DNA from: Methylotuvimicrobium sp018830325
Lineage (GTDB): Bacteria > Pseudomonadota > Gammaproteobacteria > Methylococcales > Methylomonadaceae
Length of the DNA stretch: 64,000 nt
Direction of reading: 5' to 3'
Assembly (NCBI RefSeq): GCF_044788715.1
Contig: NZ_CP173170.1
Span: forward strand, 2,852,001 to 2,916,000
Both the position numbers and the translations under genes were made by a program. This document shows positions 43,386-52,788 of the stretch, piece by piece (position 1 is the stretch's first letter; every line of letters starts with the position of its first letter). Below the pieces are notes generated by a model. It was given only the letters and a program-made list of their open reading frames with translations. It made no database searches and was not told the DNA's origin.

Positions 43386-43714
43386 TCAATCGCTCTGTTC
43401 ATTGAGCTCTATTAGTTTATCGATGCCTTCAAAGGCTTTATGAAGCTTTTTTGGATCGCGTCTGCAATCAAGAACTCGAAATACGTGGGCGTTGTCATCA
43501 ATAATCCTGTAGTAAACAGCCTATGGAAAACGCTTTGCCAACAATCGATGAAACCCGAATGCACTGAATGAATTCCACCGTATATCGTCAGAGAATCTAT
43601 TTCGGCAAAAAGACTATCGAAGAAGTAGTCTCCTACACCCGCTTCTTGGCGATCTTAAAATTTACGAACCGCCGCGAGGTCTTCGACAGCGGAACGAAGA
43701 ATTCGGATTTTCAT
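43386..43714 (-). pseudogene. decayed RelE/ParE-family toxin
   Basis: The ATG at 43714 overlaps the antitoxin stop (ATGA). It reads MKIRILRSAVEDLAAVRKF, then a TAA, DRQEAGVGDYFFDSLFAEID, a frameshift after HSGF, HRLLAKRFP, a TAG, AVYYRIIDDNAHVFRVLDC and RRDPKKLH. The fold and the C-terminal Arg block are recognisable as RelE/ParE, but two stops and a frameshift kill it. Confidence 0.8.
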
Positions 43715-43926
43715 TCAAATCGGGATCGTAATTCTTTCTTGGCTTGTCGCCAATCTAGTATTTCGATGCTATCAGCTTGAAACCTTTCTTCGGTTTCTTT
43801 GAGTTCACTTTCATGCCAAGACAGATTTGGAAGGCTGGCTTCGTCATTTACCAAATCGCTCCAAAGTGCTTCAATTATCTTCAGTTTCTCAATGGCGGGT
43901 AATTTGTGAAGTTCGGTTATGCTCAT
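43711..43926 (-). CDS. addiction-module antitoxin (PF09720-type)
   Basis: 71 aa. MSITELHKLPAIEKLKIIEA and LWSDLVNDEASLPNLSWH followed by an acidic helix (ELKETEERFQADSIEIL, DWRQAKKELR) fit the putative addiction module component family. It appears intact although its toxin partner is broken, so it is now an orphan. Confidence 0.82.
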   Translation of the reverse strand: MSITELHKLPAIEKLKIIEALWSDLVNDEASLPNLSWHESELKETEERFQADSIEILDWRQAKKELRSRFE

Positions 43927-44229
43927 GGTGGAGAAATACCTGCTTGGATGATTGATATTTTTGAATTTGCCTCAGCACCGGGGCCGAGTAGCCAACTTAA
44001 TCCAATAGACAAGTTTAGTCAATTAATCCTCTTAATCATGACGATCGCGATCAATCCTTACATTTGTCATTAACAGGAAGGTAAGTTTCTCATTATCCTA
44101 AAGCTCGGGTCTCTCGTTGATAATACACTCTCACGGCCGGCCGGATAACGGCAATAGCGCCCGGCACGACGAGCGCAGTTTAAGTTGATCCGGCTAAAAG
44201 CCTCTGTATACAGGTGTCTTTATTCACCA

Positions 44230-45006
44230 TCAAGGACGTTCGAGCATGAAAATCCGGCCGTCGTAGCGCACGACTAGACCGTCCTGTTTAATTTCGACGA
44301 TGCCGACTCCATCTTTAGTATCCTGCCCCGGTTTGTATTTGACCATATCGATCAAGACAAAACGCTCGGACGGATCACTGGCATAGACAAAAACATTGAT
44401 GTTCATCTTAGGAACGGTCTGGCGGAATTCGAATGGCATTTCCCGCAGCCATGGGATATCGTTTGCCCGCTCCGGCTTAGGCTCGGGAGGCGCGATAGCA
44501 AACGGCCGCGGCGCCACGACCGGTTCGGGAACGGACGTTGTCACAAGCGGCGCCTTGGCGGCCGTTAGCGGCTTTTGTTCCTGAACAGGACGAACTGGCC
44601 GTGATGCATCGTTCGGTTTTATTTCCGGCTTGTACTTCGAAGGAGCTTGGCGTTTCGGCGAGACATTCGAATTGGTCAATTCGGCAATTGGAGTCGTTTT
44701 TCGCTCGAGCGATAATTTCGGTTTAGGTTCTTCAACACGCGTAAGCGAGTCGGACGATCGCTGTTCGGAAACGATCGAGGCCGGAGGTCGTTTCGGAATC
44801 TCCGTTGTTTCCGTATTTTCGATCGATTTGGTTACATACCAGAACAGACAGGCGATAGCGATCAAATTAACAATCACGATGACGCCTATCCATCGAAACA
44901 TGCTTTGCCGCCGCTCCGGTTCCTGCTCTAATATTCTGTTCGTGACCTGCTGCGAGGCTTGTCGTTCCCTGTCTGACTTGCGTAATGCATTAAGGATATA
45001 GGACAT
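44230..45006 (-). CDS. gspB: GspB-like type II secretion accessory protein
   Basis: 258 aa from the ATG at 45006; the upstream open stretch overlaps gspA. MSYILNALRKSDRERQASQQ is the typical GspB N-terminus. One membrane helix (about 40-62), a Pro/Lys-rich periplasmic linker, and a C-terminal GspB domain (INVFVYASDPSERFVLIDMV, LVVRYDGRIFML). It works with GspA to insert the secretin through peptidoglycan. It lies 4 bp after gspA. Confidence 0.85.
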   Translation of the reverse strand: MSYILNALRKSDRERQASQQVTNRILEQEPERRQSMFRWIGVIVIVNLIAIACLFWYVTKSIENTETTEIPKRPPASIVSEQRSSDSLTRVEEPKPKLSLERKTTPIAELTNSNVSPKRQAPSKYKPEIKPNDASRPVRPVQEQKPLTAAKAPLVTTSVPEPVVAPRPFAIAPPEPKPERANDIPWLREMPFEFRQTVPKMNINVFVYASDPSERFVLIDMVKYKPGQDTKDGVGIVEIKQDGLVVRYDGRIFMLERP

Positions 45007-45010
45007 AACG

Positions 45011-46684
45011 TTATTCGTTGGTTTGCAGGCGCATCGATCGACCCGCCTCATTCAAATTATCGAGATAAATAAGGGTCTGAGGTCCCGCTATTCCGTCTTC
45101 GGTCAGATTGTAATGATGCTGAAATTTTTTTACGCGCGTGGTCAAATCACTATCAAAATACTGCGGCATCGTTTCTTTGTCGGTCACGCCATCGAATAAC
45201 GCTAACTGTTGCCGCAACCAAAGCACGGCTTCGGACTGGGTTCCCGGACGAATCACGCGCAAGTCCGAAACCGGGGATTCCCACAGAATCAAGTAATAAC
45301 CATTCCAATACCTGAGCACATCGCTCAAGGTGAATGCCGATTCCTCGTCGACTCGCATGACTGGTTGGCCTTTACGAAGACTCGCCAGCAATGCGTGACG
45401 TCTACTATCTGAATCCAACAAAAACTCGAGAATCACGGGTCTGTCCATTTCCAGAATGTCTTTCCAGCTGGCCTTACCGTGCAAACAGTTCAGACCGAGG
45501 GCCCGCACCGCCGTACAGTCGATGGGATCCGTTTCCTGATAGACTTTACCGAACAGCTCAAGCGTATTAAGAATACCTCGCTCCAGCGTCAATTCAGGAT
45601 TTTCCAACCATTGGTCGAATAGCATGACCGGATCGACCAAGTTTTCCGATTCGGACTTCTTCAGGATCTCTTGTGTTGCCGATTGTACTGAAATCGATTG
45701 CAGCAAGCCGTCAACCGCCTGAGGAAGGTCTGTAATTGGATGTATCAATACTCTTGCTGGGTCTTCCTGCCCCTCCGCACCAACCAACCTATCACCATCC
45801 TGATAGAAAAACCAAAGCGTTATGCTAAGCACTAACAGACTCGATAAGACCGTAAAGCGCACCCGACTCTGAACGGGTTGTGCAAGCGTCTCGCTGGCTG
45901 CCTTATCGACGATAGCAGAATTGATCATTTTTGAATCTTCCGCATATGCGCCAAGCAACGCACGATCGCAGATGATGTTGATGACTCTCGGAATACCCGA
46001 CGATAATTTGAAGATTCTCTTGATCGCGCTTTCTTTGAATAAATTCGGATTGCCATTGCAAACGAACAGGCGGTGGCGAATATAGGCGCGTGTTTCCGCA
46101 AGCGATAACGGCAACAAATGATAGCGTGCGGTGATGCGCTGATTGAGCTGACGCAAATCCCGGCTCGATAAGAGCTGCTGCAGTTCTGGCTGTCCGACCA
46201 GTATGATTTGCAGCAACTTTGTCTTACTGGTCTCGAGATTGGTCAACAGCCGAATCTGTTCCAACACTTCCCGACTCAGATTCTGCGCCTCGTCGATCAA
46301 CAAAACGGTTCGCCTCCCGGCGGCATGTGCGCTGAGTAAATGCCGATTCAATGCATCGACCAAGTTCTTGAGCGATTGCCGTTCTTTGTCGTAGGAAATA
46401 GCCAATTCGTCGCAGATATTGGCCAATAACTCGATCGCGTTGAGTTTGGGATTCAAGATCAATGCAATCTCGATATTATCCGGTAATTCCTGCAACAGAC
46501 AATGACACAACGTGGTCTTTCCCGTCCCGACCTCTCCGGTCAAAGCCACAAAGCCCCCGCCGTCGGTGATGCCATACAAAAGATGAGCAAGGCCTTCTTT
46601 ATGACGGGCGCTCATGTATATAAAGTGAGGATCGGGCGCGATCGAAAACGGCAATTCCGTGAAGTTGAAATAATGGGTATACAA
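45011..46684 (-). CDS. gspA: GspA/ExeA-type ATPase with peptidoglycan-binding domain
   Basis: 557 aa. N-terminal AAA ATPase: Walker A GEVGTGKTT (about 43-51), Walker B VLLIDEAQNLS, and GIPRVINIICDRALL. A membrane helix lies near residue 280-300. The C-terminal domain (about 475-545) is a peptidoglycan-binding domain (LRQQLALFDGV, KKFQHHYNLTEDGIAGPQT). The GspAB complex helps place the type II secretin. The rest of the gsp genes are not in the window. Confidence 0.88.
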   Translation of the reverse strand: MYTHYFNFTELPFSIAPDPHFIYMSARHKEGLAHLLYGITDGGGFVALTGEVGTGKTTLCHCLLQELPDNIEIALILNPKLNAIELLANICDELAISYDKERQSLKNLVDALNRHLLSAHAAGRRTVLLIDEAQNLSREVLEQIRLLTNLETSKTKLLQIILVGQPELQQLLSSRDLRQLNQRITARYHLLPLSLAETRAYIRHRLFVCNGNPNLFKESAIKRIFKLSSGIPRVINIICDRALLGAYAEDSKMINSAIVDKAASETLAQPVQSRVRFTVLSSLLVLSITLWFFYQDGDRLVGAEGQEDPARVLIHPITDLPQAVDGLLQSISVQSATQEILKKSESENLVDPVMLFDQWLENPELTLERGILNTLELFGKVYQETDPIDCTAVRALGLNCLHGKASWKDILEMDRPVILEFLLDSDSRRHALLASLRKGQPVMRVDEESAFTLSDVLRYWNGYYLILWESPVSDLRVIRPGTQSEAVLWLRQQLALFDGVTDKETMPQYFDSDLTTRVKKFQHHYNLTEDGIAGPQTLIYLDNLNEAGRSMRLQTNE

Positions 46685-46703
46685 AGCTTTATCCTAAGTA
46701 CAG

Positions 46704-46735
46704 CGGTTTGACCATTAAGCTCATCAAGTATATCA
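46704..46735. repeat. fragment of family-2 repeat
   Basis: GGTTTGACCATTAAGCTCAT and CAAGTATATCAAGAG resemble the left end of family 2. Short and degenerate. Confidence 0.35.
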
Positions 46736-46813
46736 AGAGATTAACAAAACATTTACTCTCAACCTTGGTGCATGAGTATCTTCACAAGTCGTAACCTGAG
46801 TAGGGAAAAGTCG

Positions 46814-46990
46814 CATAAGCGCCAACTTAAGAAAGGAACGCGTCATTCCGCCAGGGATTGGCGGAATCCAGGACCACGGATGGCAATGCGTAGCACCACA
46901 TCCATGTAATCTGGATATCGACAACACATACCGATATGACGAATAAAACCATAAACGCACCATAGAATAGGCACTAAGTTGGCGCTTATG
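46814..46990. mobile_element. 177-bp MITE with 16-bp inverted ends
   Basis: CATAAGCGCCAACTTA at 46814-46829 and TAAGTTGGCGCTTATG at 46975-46990 are perfect inverted repeats. The core GCGTCATTCCGCCAGGG and TGGCGGAATCCAGG with GGATGGCAA is shared with the 42848 element, although the tips differ. Confidence 0.78.
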
Positions 46991-47057
46991 AGGAGGGGTA
47001 GCCCACATCTGGCCCGATGCTTTCCAGAGGTGTGTCTATGGGAGTTGCTCATATTGC

Positions 47058-47342
47058 TCAAAACGGTATATCGTCATCACAAGATTCCGCAGGCGATCGA
47101 TCTGAAGCAGTCATATTCTCACTCGATTCTTCGACCAGAATCAGCTCCCACATTTCATTCTGATGGAGCCAAAGTGGATCGGCATTGGTCATGATGAATT
47201 CATCTACGGTCATGCCCTCCGCCATCGGCGGACGCTTGATTCTGACTTGCTTGCCGTTTATAAAAACCGTCTCATATTGTTGCTAACGCACTTTTTTCGC
47301 CCGCTTTTGAGCCATTGTAAGTTTTTTCTTAACTTTTGCCAT
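47058..47342 (-). pseudogene. small ORF with an internal amber codon
   Basis: 94 codons from the ATG at 47342 to TGA 47058-47060, with TAG at codon 20. It begins MAKVKKKLTMAQKRAKKVR and continues QQYETVFINGKQVRIKRPP, ADPLWLHQNEMWELI and an acidic tail. The frame is otherwise clean and looks like a real basic-then-acidic small protein. I do not recognise it; it may be a pseudogene, or the TAG may be an error. Confidence 0.45.
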
Positions 47343-47550
47343 ATCGGTAAATTGTTTTGTGGATGCTAAAGAACATGCACGAAATAGCTAACTTTATGAG
47401 TATAAAGGGAGTAGGGAGGCTTCCACAGCGCATCCGCCATCCTCTGAGGAATCGACGAATTCATCAATGAAACTTTGGCAATTCAGTAAGCTAATTTTAG
47501 CGAAATCCTTAGCTTAATGCGTATTGGGCTTATGCCAGCCTTACAAATTA

Positions 47551-47979
47551 TCAATGCTCGTTAAAATAGCGTTCACAATATTTTTTCAGCAGATCGCGCG
47601 CATCATTGCTGCTTCCCAGCACCATGCCAGCCAACAAGGTTAGCGTGAGGCTACGTCCCGGATTCTGCTTAACCCAGTCACGAATTTCCGGGTCCAGCGA
47701 GTCTTGCAGCGCGGCTTCCAGTGGATTATGGCGCTTTGTGCGGCGTAAAGGCCTGCATTGACGCCTATCAAGTAGACTGAATAGGCGCGCGAAGCTCAAA
47801 ACGATCAACACCAATATCAGATAAACCGCCGCCGTCAATAAAGCCGACACATCCACTGAAAAATACTGAGAAAAGTTATAAAACAACGCCACAGCGCAGA
47901 AGCTCAGTGCAATCAGAAAAAAAACGAGTGCAATTGCAATCGCGATGCTTTGTATCTTCAGTCTGTAACGCAGGCTCAT
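47551..47979 (-). CDS. small membrane protein beside DUF883 gene
   Basis: 142 aa. Two strong membrane helices (AIAIALVFFLIALSFCAVAL and AAVYLILVLIVLSFARLFSL) and a basic then mixed C-terminus with DWVKQNPGRSLTLTLLAGMVLGSS, which is a third hydrophobic stretch. Gene order with a DUF883 protein (32 bp upstream) resembles yqjD-yqjE. Function unknown. Confidence 0.7.
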   Translation of the reverse strand: MSLRYRLKIQSIAIAIALVFFLIALSFCAVALFYNFSQYFSVDVSALLTAAVYLILVLIVLSFARLFSLLDRRQCRPLRRTKRHNPLEAALQDSLDPEIRDWVKQNPGRSLTLTLLAGMVLGSSNDARDLLKKYCERYFNEH

Positions 47980-48011
47980 GATTACCCGATGTTATCAACC
48001 ATGGTTTTTAT

Positions 48012-48284
48012 TCAACGATCCAGCAGTTTGCCGATCAACACCCCCACCCCAAATGAGATGGCCAGGCTGGTGAGTGGATTAGCCTTGACTTCATCCTCCA
48101 CTTTGCTGAACGAATCTTTCACTTGTTGTTGAGTTTGTTCGGCCGCGTGTTGGAAACCCTGCTGCTTTTCTCCGACATAAGCCGATGACATCGTTTTGAT
48201 TGTCTTAGCCAAATCGGCGAAATCTTCACGCAATGCCTCAAGTTGTTTTTGCAATTCCTCATTGCTAGCTTGTTGTGTCGCCAT
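48012..48284 (-). CDS. DUF883 (ElaB/YqjD-type) protein
   Basis: 90 aa from the ATG at 48284, chosen because AGGAG lies 9 nt before it and abuts the earlier ATG at 48293. A helical soluble part (ELQKQLEALREDFADLAKTI) leads to one C-terminal membrane helix (SLAISFGVGVLIGKLLDR). ElaB/YqjD proteins are inner-membrane proteins that bind ribosomes in stationary phase. Confidence 0.85.
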   Translation of the reverse strand: MATQQASNEELQKQLEALREDFADLAKTIKTMSSAYVGEKQQGFQHAAEQTQQQVKDSFSKVEDEVKANPLTSLAISFGVGVLIGKLLDR

Positions 48285-48413
48285 AATGCTCATCTCCTGG
48301 GAGTAGTGGAATCGTCTTCAAATTTCAACATAACGACTTTGACCAAATTATGCAAGGATATTTCATCGGCCATTTAGTTAAATAGACTCTTCAAGACGCT
48401 GCGTGAAAAAGAG

Positions 48414-48543
48414 CGGGGGCAGGCTTTACATTTGACACTTACCTTCCACATTTTTTCCGCCCGTTTCAATGCACGGATCACTGTAGGAGTTTTGATTTTG
48501 CATTATCTCGTAGCTTTCCGCGTAGTGAGGCCATTCAAAATCG
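48414..48543. repeat. accessory repeat, copy 2 (first copy at 43205-43332)
   Basis: Second copy of the 43205-43332 repeat, in the same orientation, with GATCACTGTAGGAGTTTTG and GGCCATTCAAAATCGG. It sits just before the broken YgiT-like gene. Confidence 0.6.
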
Positions 48544-48564
48544 GCTCAAAGGTTTAGAGTCAAG

Positions 48565-48842
48565 TTAAGCGGTTAGCTGAATGGCTTTGTTCGGCCAATC
48601 GTTATCAACAGTAAATGACCGGCCAAGTGGCTTGAGATGATCAAACTCCTGTTTCTGGAGCTTGGCTCGGATCTCTTCAAATGACCTAACAACATCCTCT
48701 GCATAAAGTCGTTCTCCGCTCTGTCGGCAAACTTCTGCTGTTACCCTCAATGACACAGTATTGCCACCACCTCGCAATAGTTTCTCTACCGGTTTTGTTT
48801 CAGCTCGCCACCGCATACGCGGCATTTTTCAAATGGAATCAT
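48565..48842 (-). pseudogene. YgiT-type zinc-finger antitoxin-like gene, frameshifted
   Basis: The ATG at 48842 with GAGGGTGA upstream reads MIPFEKCRVCGGEL, then the frame shifts near 48798 into ETKPVEKLLRGGG and NTVSLRVTAEVCRQSGERLY. The family has CxxC pairs at both sites; here the second pair is CRQS, one Cys lost. The C-terminus (KPLGRSFTVDNDWPN) is intact. Without a toxin partner nearby it is probably dead. Confidence 0.65.
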
Positions 48843-48957
48843 TTCTTCACCCTCACTTTCCAATCATTTCAACGCACGCAATCCGGCTTATAAACTGTGT
48901 TCATTACCGCCCAACCATAAATCGCGACCTGGGGGGATCGCTCCCACATTTTTGTTT

Positions 48958-51900
48958 TTACTCCCCAGGCGCTAACTGCTTCAACAAAGCCTCGATGAAT
49001 TCCAGCTTCTCTTCCGTTGCCTTGAACGGCATGATGAAACGCAATTTATCCGCGCCGTCGAATTTGTAGACTTGCGCCTGGGTTTGTATCAATTCGATCA
49101 GACGGGCCGTGTCGATCTTCGGTTCGTGTGAAAATACGATGCGGCCGCCGCCGGCGTTCACTTCGATTTTCTTGATGCCAAGTTTTTCGGCTTGCTGTTT
49201 CAGTTCGGCGACGCTGAACAGCGTCTTGACAGGTTCGGGCAACAGGCCGAATCGGTCGATCATTTCGATTTGCAAGGCTCTCAGGTCGTCATGTGTATCG
49301 GTGCTGGCGATGCGTTTATACAGCACCAGCCGAGCATGGATGTCGGGCAGGTAATCTTCGGGAATCAATGCAGGGGCCTGCAAATCGACTTCGGGACCGG
49401 TTTCCATCGGCGCGTCGAGTTCGGGCTGGCGGCCCGATTTCAATGCATTGACCGCGCGTTCGAGCAGATCGGTGTAGAGCGTGAAGCCGATTTCCTGGAT
49501 TTGCCCGCTTTGTTCGTCTCCGAGCAATTCGCCGGCACCTCGGATTTCCATGTCGTGCGACGATAGCATGAAGCCCGCGCCGAGGTCGCCTGACGCTTCG
49601 AGCGCTTCGAGCCGTTTCAGTGCGTCCTTGGTCATGACCGTTTTCGGCGGAATCACGAAATAGGCGTAGGCCCGATGATGCGAGCGACCTACCCGGCCGC
49701 GCAATTGATGCAATTGCGCGAGACCGAGCTTGTCGGCGCGGTTGATTACGATCGTGTTTGCGCTGGGTATATCGATGCCGCTTTCGATGATCGTCGTGCT
49801 GAGCAATAAGTTGAAGCGCTGGTGATAGAAATCGAGCATGATTTTTTCGAGTTCCCGCTCCGGCATCTGGCCGTGCGCGATTTCGATGCGTGCCTCGGGC
49901 ACCAGGGTTTCGAGCTGGCGCGCCATTTTTTCCATCGACTTGACGTCATTGTGAAGGAAAAACACTTGACCGCCGCGCTTGATTTCGCGCTGGCAAGCCT
50001 CTTTAATCTGCGAGTCGATCCATTCGCTGATGAAGGTCTTGATCGCGTGGCGGTTCGGTGGTGGGCTCGCAATGATCGAGATTTCGCGCAGACCCGACAT
50101 CGCCATGTTCAAGGTTCTCGGAATCGGCGTCGCGGTCAGGGTCAGCATGTCGATCTCGTTGCGCAACTTCTTGAAATGCTCCTTTTGGCGCACGCCGAAA
50201 CGGTGTTCCTCGTCGATGACGACCAAGCCGAGCTCGCGGTATTTGATCTCGTTCGACAACAGCTTATGCGTGCCTATCACGATATCGACCTTGCCCTGCT
50301 CCAGGTCTTCGAGAATCGCTTTTTGCTGCTTCGGCGTCACGAAGCGCGACATCACTTCGATGCGCACCGGCCAGTCGGCGAAGCGATCGCGGAAATTCTG
50401 ATAATGCTGCTGCGCCAACAGCGTGGTCGGTACCAGCACCGCGACTTGCTTGCCGCTTTGCACCGCTATGAAGGCCGCGCGCATAGACACTTCGGTCTTG
50501 CCGAAGCCGACGTCGCCGCAGATCACGCGATCCATCGGCTGCGGGCTGGCCATGTCTTCGAGAATCGCTTCGATCGCGGTTTGCTGATCCGGAGTTTCCT
50601 CGAACGGAAAAGCGGCCGCGAAGGCTTGGTATTCGGTGTTGTCGACATCGAAGGCATGGCCTTTTTTCATCGCGCGTTTAGCGTGGATGTCGAGCAATTC
50701 GGCCGCGACGTCGCGAATGCGTTCCATCGCCTTTTTCTTTGCCTTACTCCACTGGTCGCCGCCGAGCCTGTGCAGCGGCGCGTCTTCGGGGCTGATGCCG
50801 GTATAGCGGCCGATCAGGTTCAGCGACGAGACCGGCACGTAGAGCTTGTCGTTGTTCGCATATTCGAGCATCAGAAACTCCGCGGTCATGCCGCCGAGTT
50901 CGAGGGTTTGCAGTCCCAGATAGCGTCCGACGCCGTGCTCGACATGCACGACCGGCGAGCCGATCGTCAATTCGTTCAGATTATTGACAATGTTTTCGAG
51001 TTCTTTCGCGGCCGATTTACGGCGACGGCGGCGCTGCTGGACTTTTTCGCCGCTCAACTGGCTCTCGGTGATCACGGCGATCGCCGGACTATCCAACCAC
51101 AAGCCTTGATCGATCGACGCAATCAGCATACATGGCGATTGTTCAGACTTAAGAAAGGCGTCCCAGCTATTGACTTGATGAACCTTGATACCGAATTTGC
51201 TTAATATACCGATCAAGTCCTCGCGGTGTCCGGCCGTTTCGGCGACGAACAACACCTTGCCGGGAAACTCATCGAGAAACTGTTGCAGCACCCGCGCCGG
51301 CTCTTTCAGCTTCGCGTCGATCGTGACCTTGGGCAGCGGCATGCAGTGAAAGTCGATTTCGCTTTTACCGCCGAGTCTGGCTTGACTCAGCGTCACACGC
51401 GCGAACTTTTCGGTCCGTTCGCGCATTTCCTGCGGCGACAAAAACAACAATCCGGGCTCGAGCAACGGCCGTTCGACATCGTATTTGCGTTGTTCGTAAC
51501 GCTCTTCTGCCTCGCTATAGAAAGACTTGGTGCTTTGCGCAAAATTTTCGGCCGTAACCAACACCGCCGAATCGGGCAGATAATCGAATAACGCCGCAGT
51601 GCTTTCGACGAACAACGGCAAATAATATTCGATGCCGCCAAACGCGACGCCCTTGCTGACATCGAGATACAGACTGTTCTTTTGCGAAGCGTTCGGGAAT
51701 CGAGTTCGGAACGCCTGGCGGAAATGCTTGATCGCCTCCTCGGTGAAAGGAAATTCGCGCGCCGGGAACAATTGAATACGGTCGATTTTTTCGACCGAGA
51801 GCTGCGTCTCGGGATCGAAGGTGCGGATCGATTCGATGTCTTCGTCGAACAATTCGATCCGGTAAGGCACCTTACTGCCCATCGGAAACAGATCGACGAT

Positions 51901-52419
51901 GGCTCCGCGTACCGCGAATTCGCCGTGTTGGTAGACCTGCGACACGCACTGATAACCGACGCTTTCGAATTTCGCGCGGTTCAGCTCCAGGTTGAATATA
52001 TCGCCGACGCCGATCGAAAAACTGTTGGCCAGAACGTGCTCTCGCGGCGCTAGCCGGTGCATTAGTGTCGAAACCGGTACGATCAGCGCTCCGCGTTGGA
52101 CTTCGGGCAGTGCCGCGAGAGTTCTCAAGCGTTCCGAGACGATGTCAGGCAGCGGCGAGAACACGTCGTATGGCAGGGTTTCCCAGTCGGGAAAATGCAA
52201 AATCGGATGCTTATTTTGCAGAAAGAACGCCAGTTCATGCTCAAGACGCAGTGCAGTTTGACTATCCGGCGTGATAATCACGAATAAGCGTTTTTCTTGT
52301 TGTATCGCCGATGCCAGTGCGAGTGAATCGCCGCAACCGTTTAAACCGGTCCAAATTGAAACGGTATGGGCTTGTAATGGAATTTCGGTGGAAAAAATTA
52401 AATCTTGGTCTTTGGACAT
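48958..52419 (-). CDS. mfd: transcription-repair coupling factor Mfd
   Basis: 1153 aa, full length. The N-terminal UvrB-like region (about 1-350), the RNA polymerase-interacting domain (about 470-540: VVHVEHGVGRYLGLQTLEL), the translocase core with Walker A GDVGFGKTEVSMRAAF, DEEH box VVIDEEHRFGVRQ, TATPIPRTL and QLRGRVGRS, and the C-terminal D7 domain. It removes stalled RNA polymerase at DNA lesions and recruits UvrA. Single-gene unit. Confidence 0.97.
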   Translation of the reverse strand: MSKDQDLIFSTEIPLQAHTVSIWTGLNGCGDSLALASAIQQEKRLFVIITPDSQTALRLEHELAFFLQNKHPILHFPDWETLPYDVFSPLPDIVSERLRTLAALPEVQRGALIVPVSTLMHRLAPREHVLANSFSIGVGDIFNLELNRAKFESVGYQCVSQVYQHGEFAVRGAIVDLFPMGSKVPYRIELFDEDIESIRTFDPETQLSVEKIDRIQLFPAREFPFTEEAIKHFRQAFRTRFPNASQKNSLYLDVSKGVAFGGIEYYLPLFVESTAALFDYLPDSAVLVTAENFAQSTKSFYSEAEERYEQRKYDVERPLLEPGLLFLSPQEMRERTEKFARVTLSQARLGGKSEIDFHCMPLPKVTIDAKLKEPARVLQQFLDEFPGKVLFVAETAGHREDLIGILSKFGIKVHQVNSWDAFLKSEQSPCMLIASIDQGLWLDSPAIAVITESQLSGEKVQQRRRRRKSAAKELENIVNNLNELTIGSPVVHVEHGVGRYLGLQTLELGGMTAEFLMLEYANNDKLYVPVSSLNLIGRYTGISPEDAPLHRLGGDQWSKAKKKAMERIRDVAAELLDIHAKRAMKKGHAFDVDNTEYQAFAAAFPFEETPDQQTAIEAILEDMASPQPMDRVICGDVGFGKTEVSMRAAFIAVQSGKQVAVLVPTTLLAQQHYQNFRDRFADWPVRIEVMSRFVTPKQQKAILEDLEQGKVDIVIGTHKLLSNEIKYRELGLVVIDEEHRFGVRQKEHFKKLRNEIDMLTLTATPIPRTLNMAMSGLREISIIASPPPNRHAIKTFISEWIDSQIKEACQREIKRGGQVFFLHNDVKSMEKMARQLETLVPEARIEIAHGQMPERELEKIMLDFYHQRFNLLLSTTIIESGIDIPSANTIVINRADKLGLAQLHQLRGRVGRSHHRAYAYFVIPPKTVMTKDALKRLEALEASGDLGAGFMLSSHDMEIRGAGELLGDEQSGQIQEIGFTLYTDLLERAVNALKSGRQPELDAPMETGPEVDLQAPALIPEDYLPDIHARLVLYKRIASTDTHDDLRALQIEMIDRFGLLPEPVKTLFSVAELKQQAEKLGIKKIEVNAGGGRIVFSHEPKIDTARLIELIQTQAQVYKFDGADKLRFIMPFKATEEKLEFIEALLKQLAPGE

Positions 52420-52788
52420 GACTCGGCGTCAAAATTGAGAAATTTAAAATCACTATTATATACGTTTCATGGACGGCTTCTCAGTAGATCCATTTGAAAT
52501 TTAGAATGGCGGAAACGTTAATCCTCACGATCATAAGATGGCCGGTTTCACCTTAGAGCATGAAAGCACTGATTTCATGCCTGTTCCTAAAGGGTGAATC
52601 CCGACCCAACCTTGCATGTATATATTCGTCGGCGTATATTGATAACTAAGGATCATAAGAATACGAACAGTCCTATAAGTGAATATCACGGTTTTCTCTT
52701 CAGAATTTACTCAGAGTGAAAATCTCTCCCCGCGTTTGCAAGGATCGCCAAAGTTGCGGTCGTTAAAGACCGTGTAAGGTTAAAGCTT
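52420..52788. other. divergent intergenic region with a hairpin
   Basis: Between mfd and treZ. GCATGAAA / TTTCATGC (52558-52580) is an 8-bp hairpin with a 7-nt loop, set in a wider imperfect pairing of TTTCACCTTAG with CTAAAGGGTGA. It could be an untranslated-leader structure. No gene. Confidence 0.45.

Noticed and set aside
49822..51204. 460-codon plus-strand ORF
   Set aside because: Shadow of mfd; the minus strand carries all helicase motifs.
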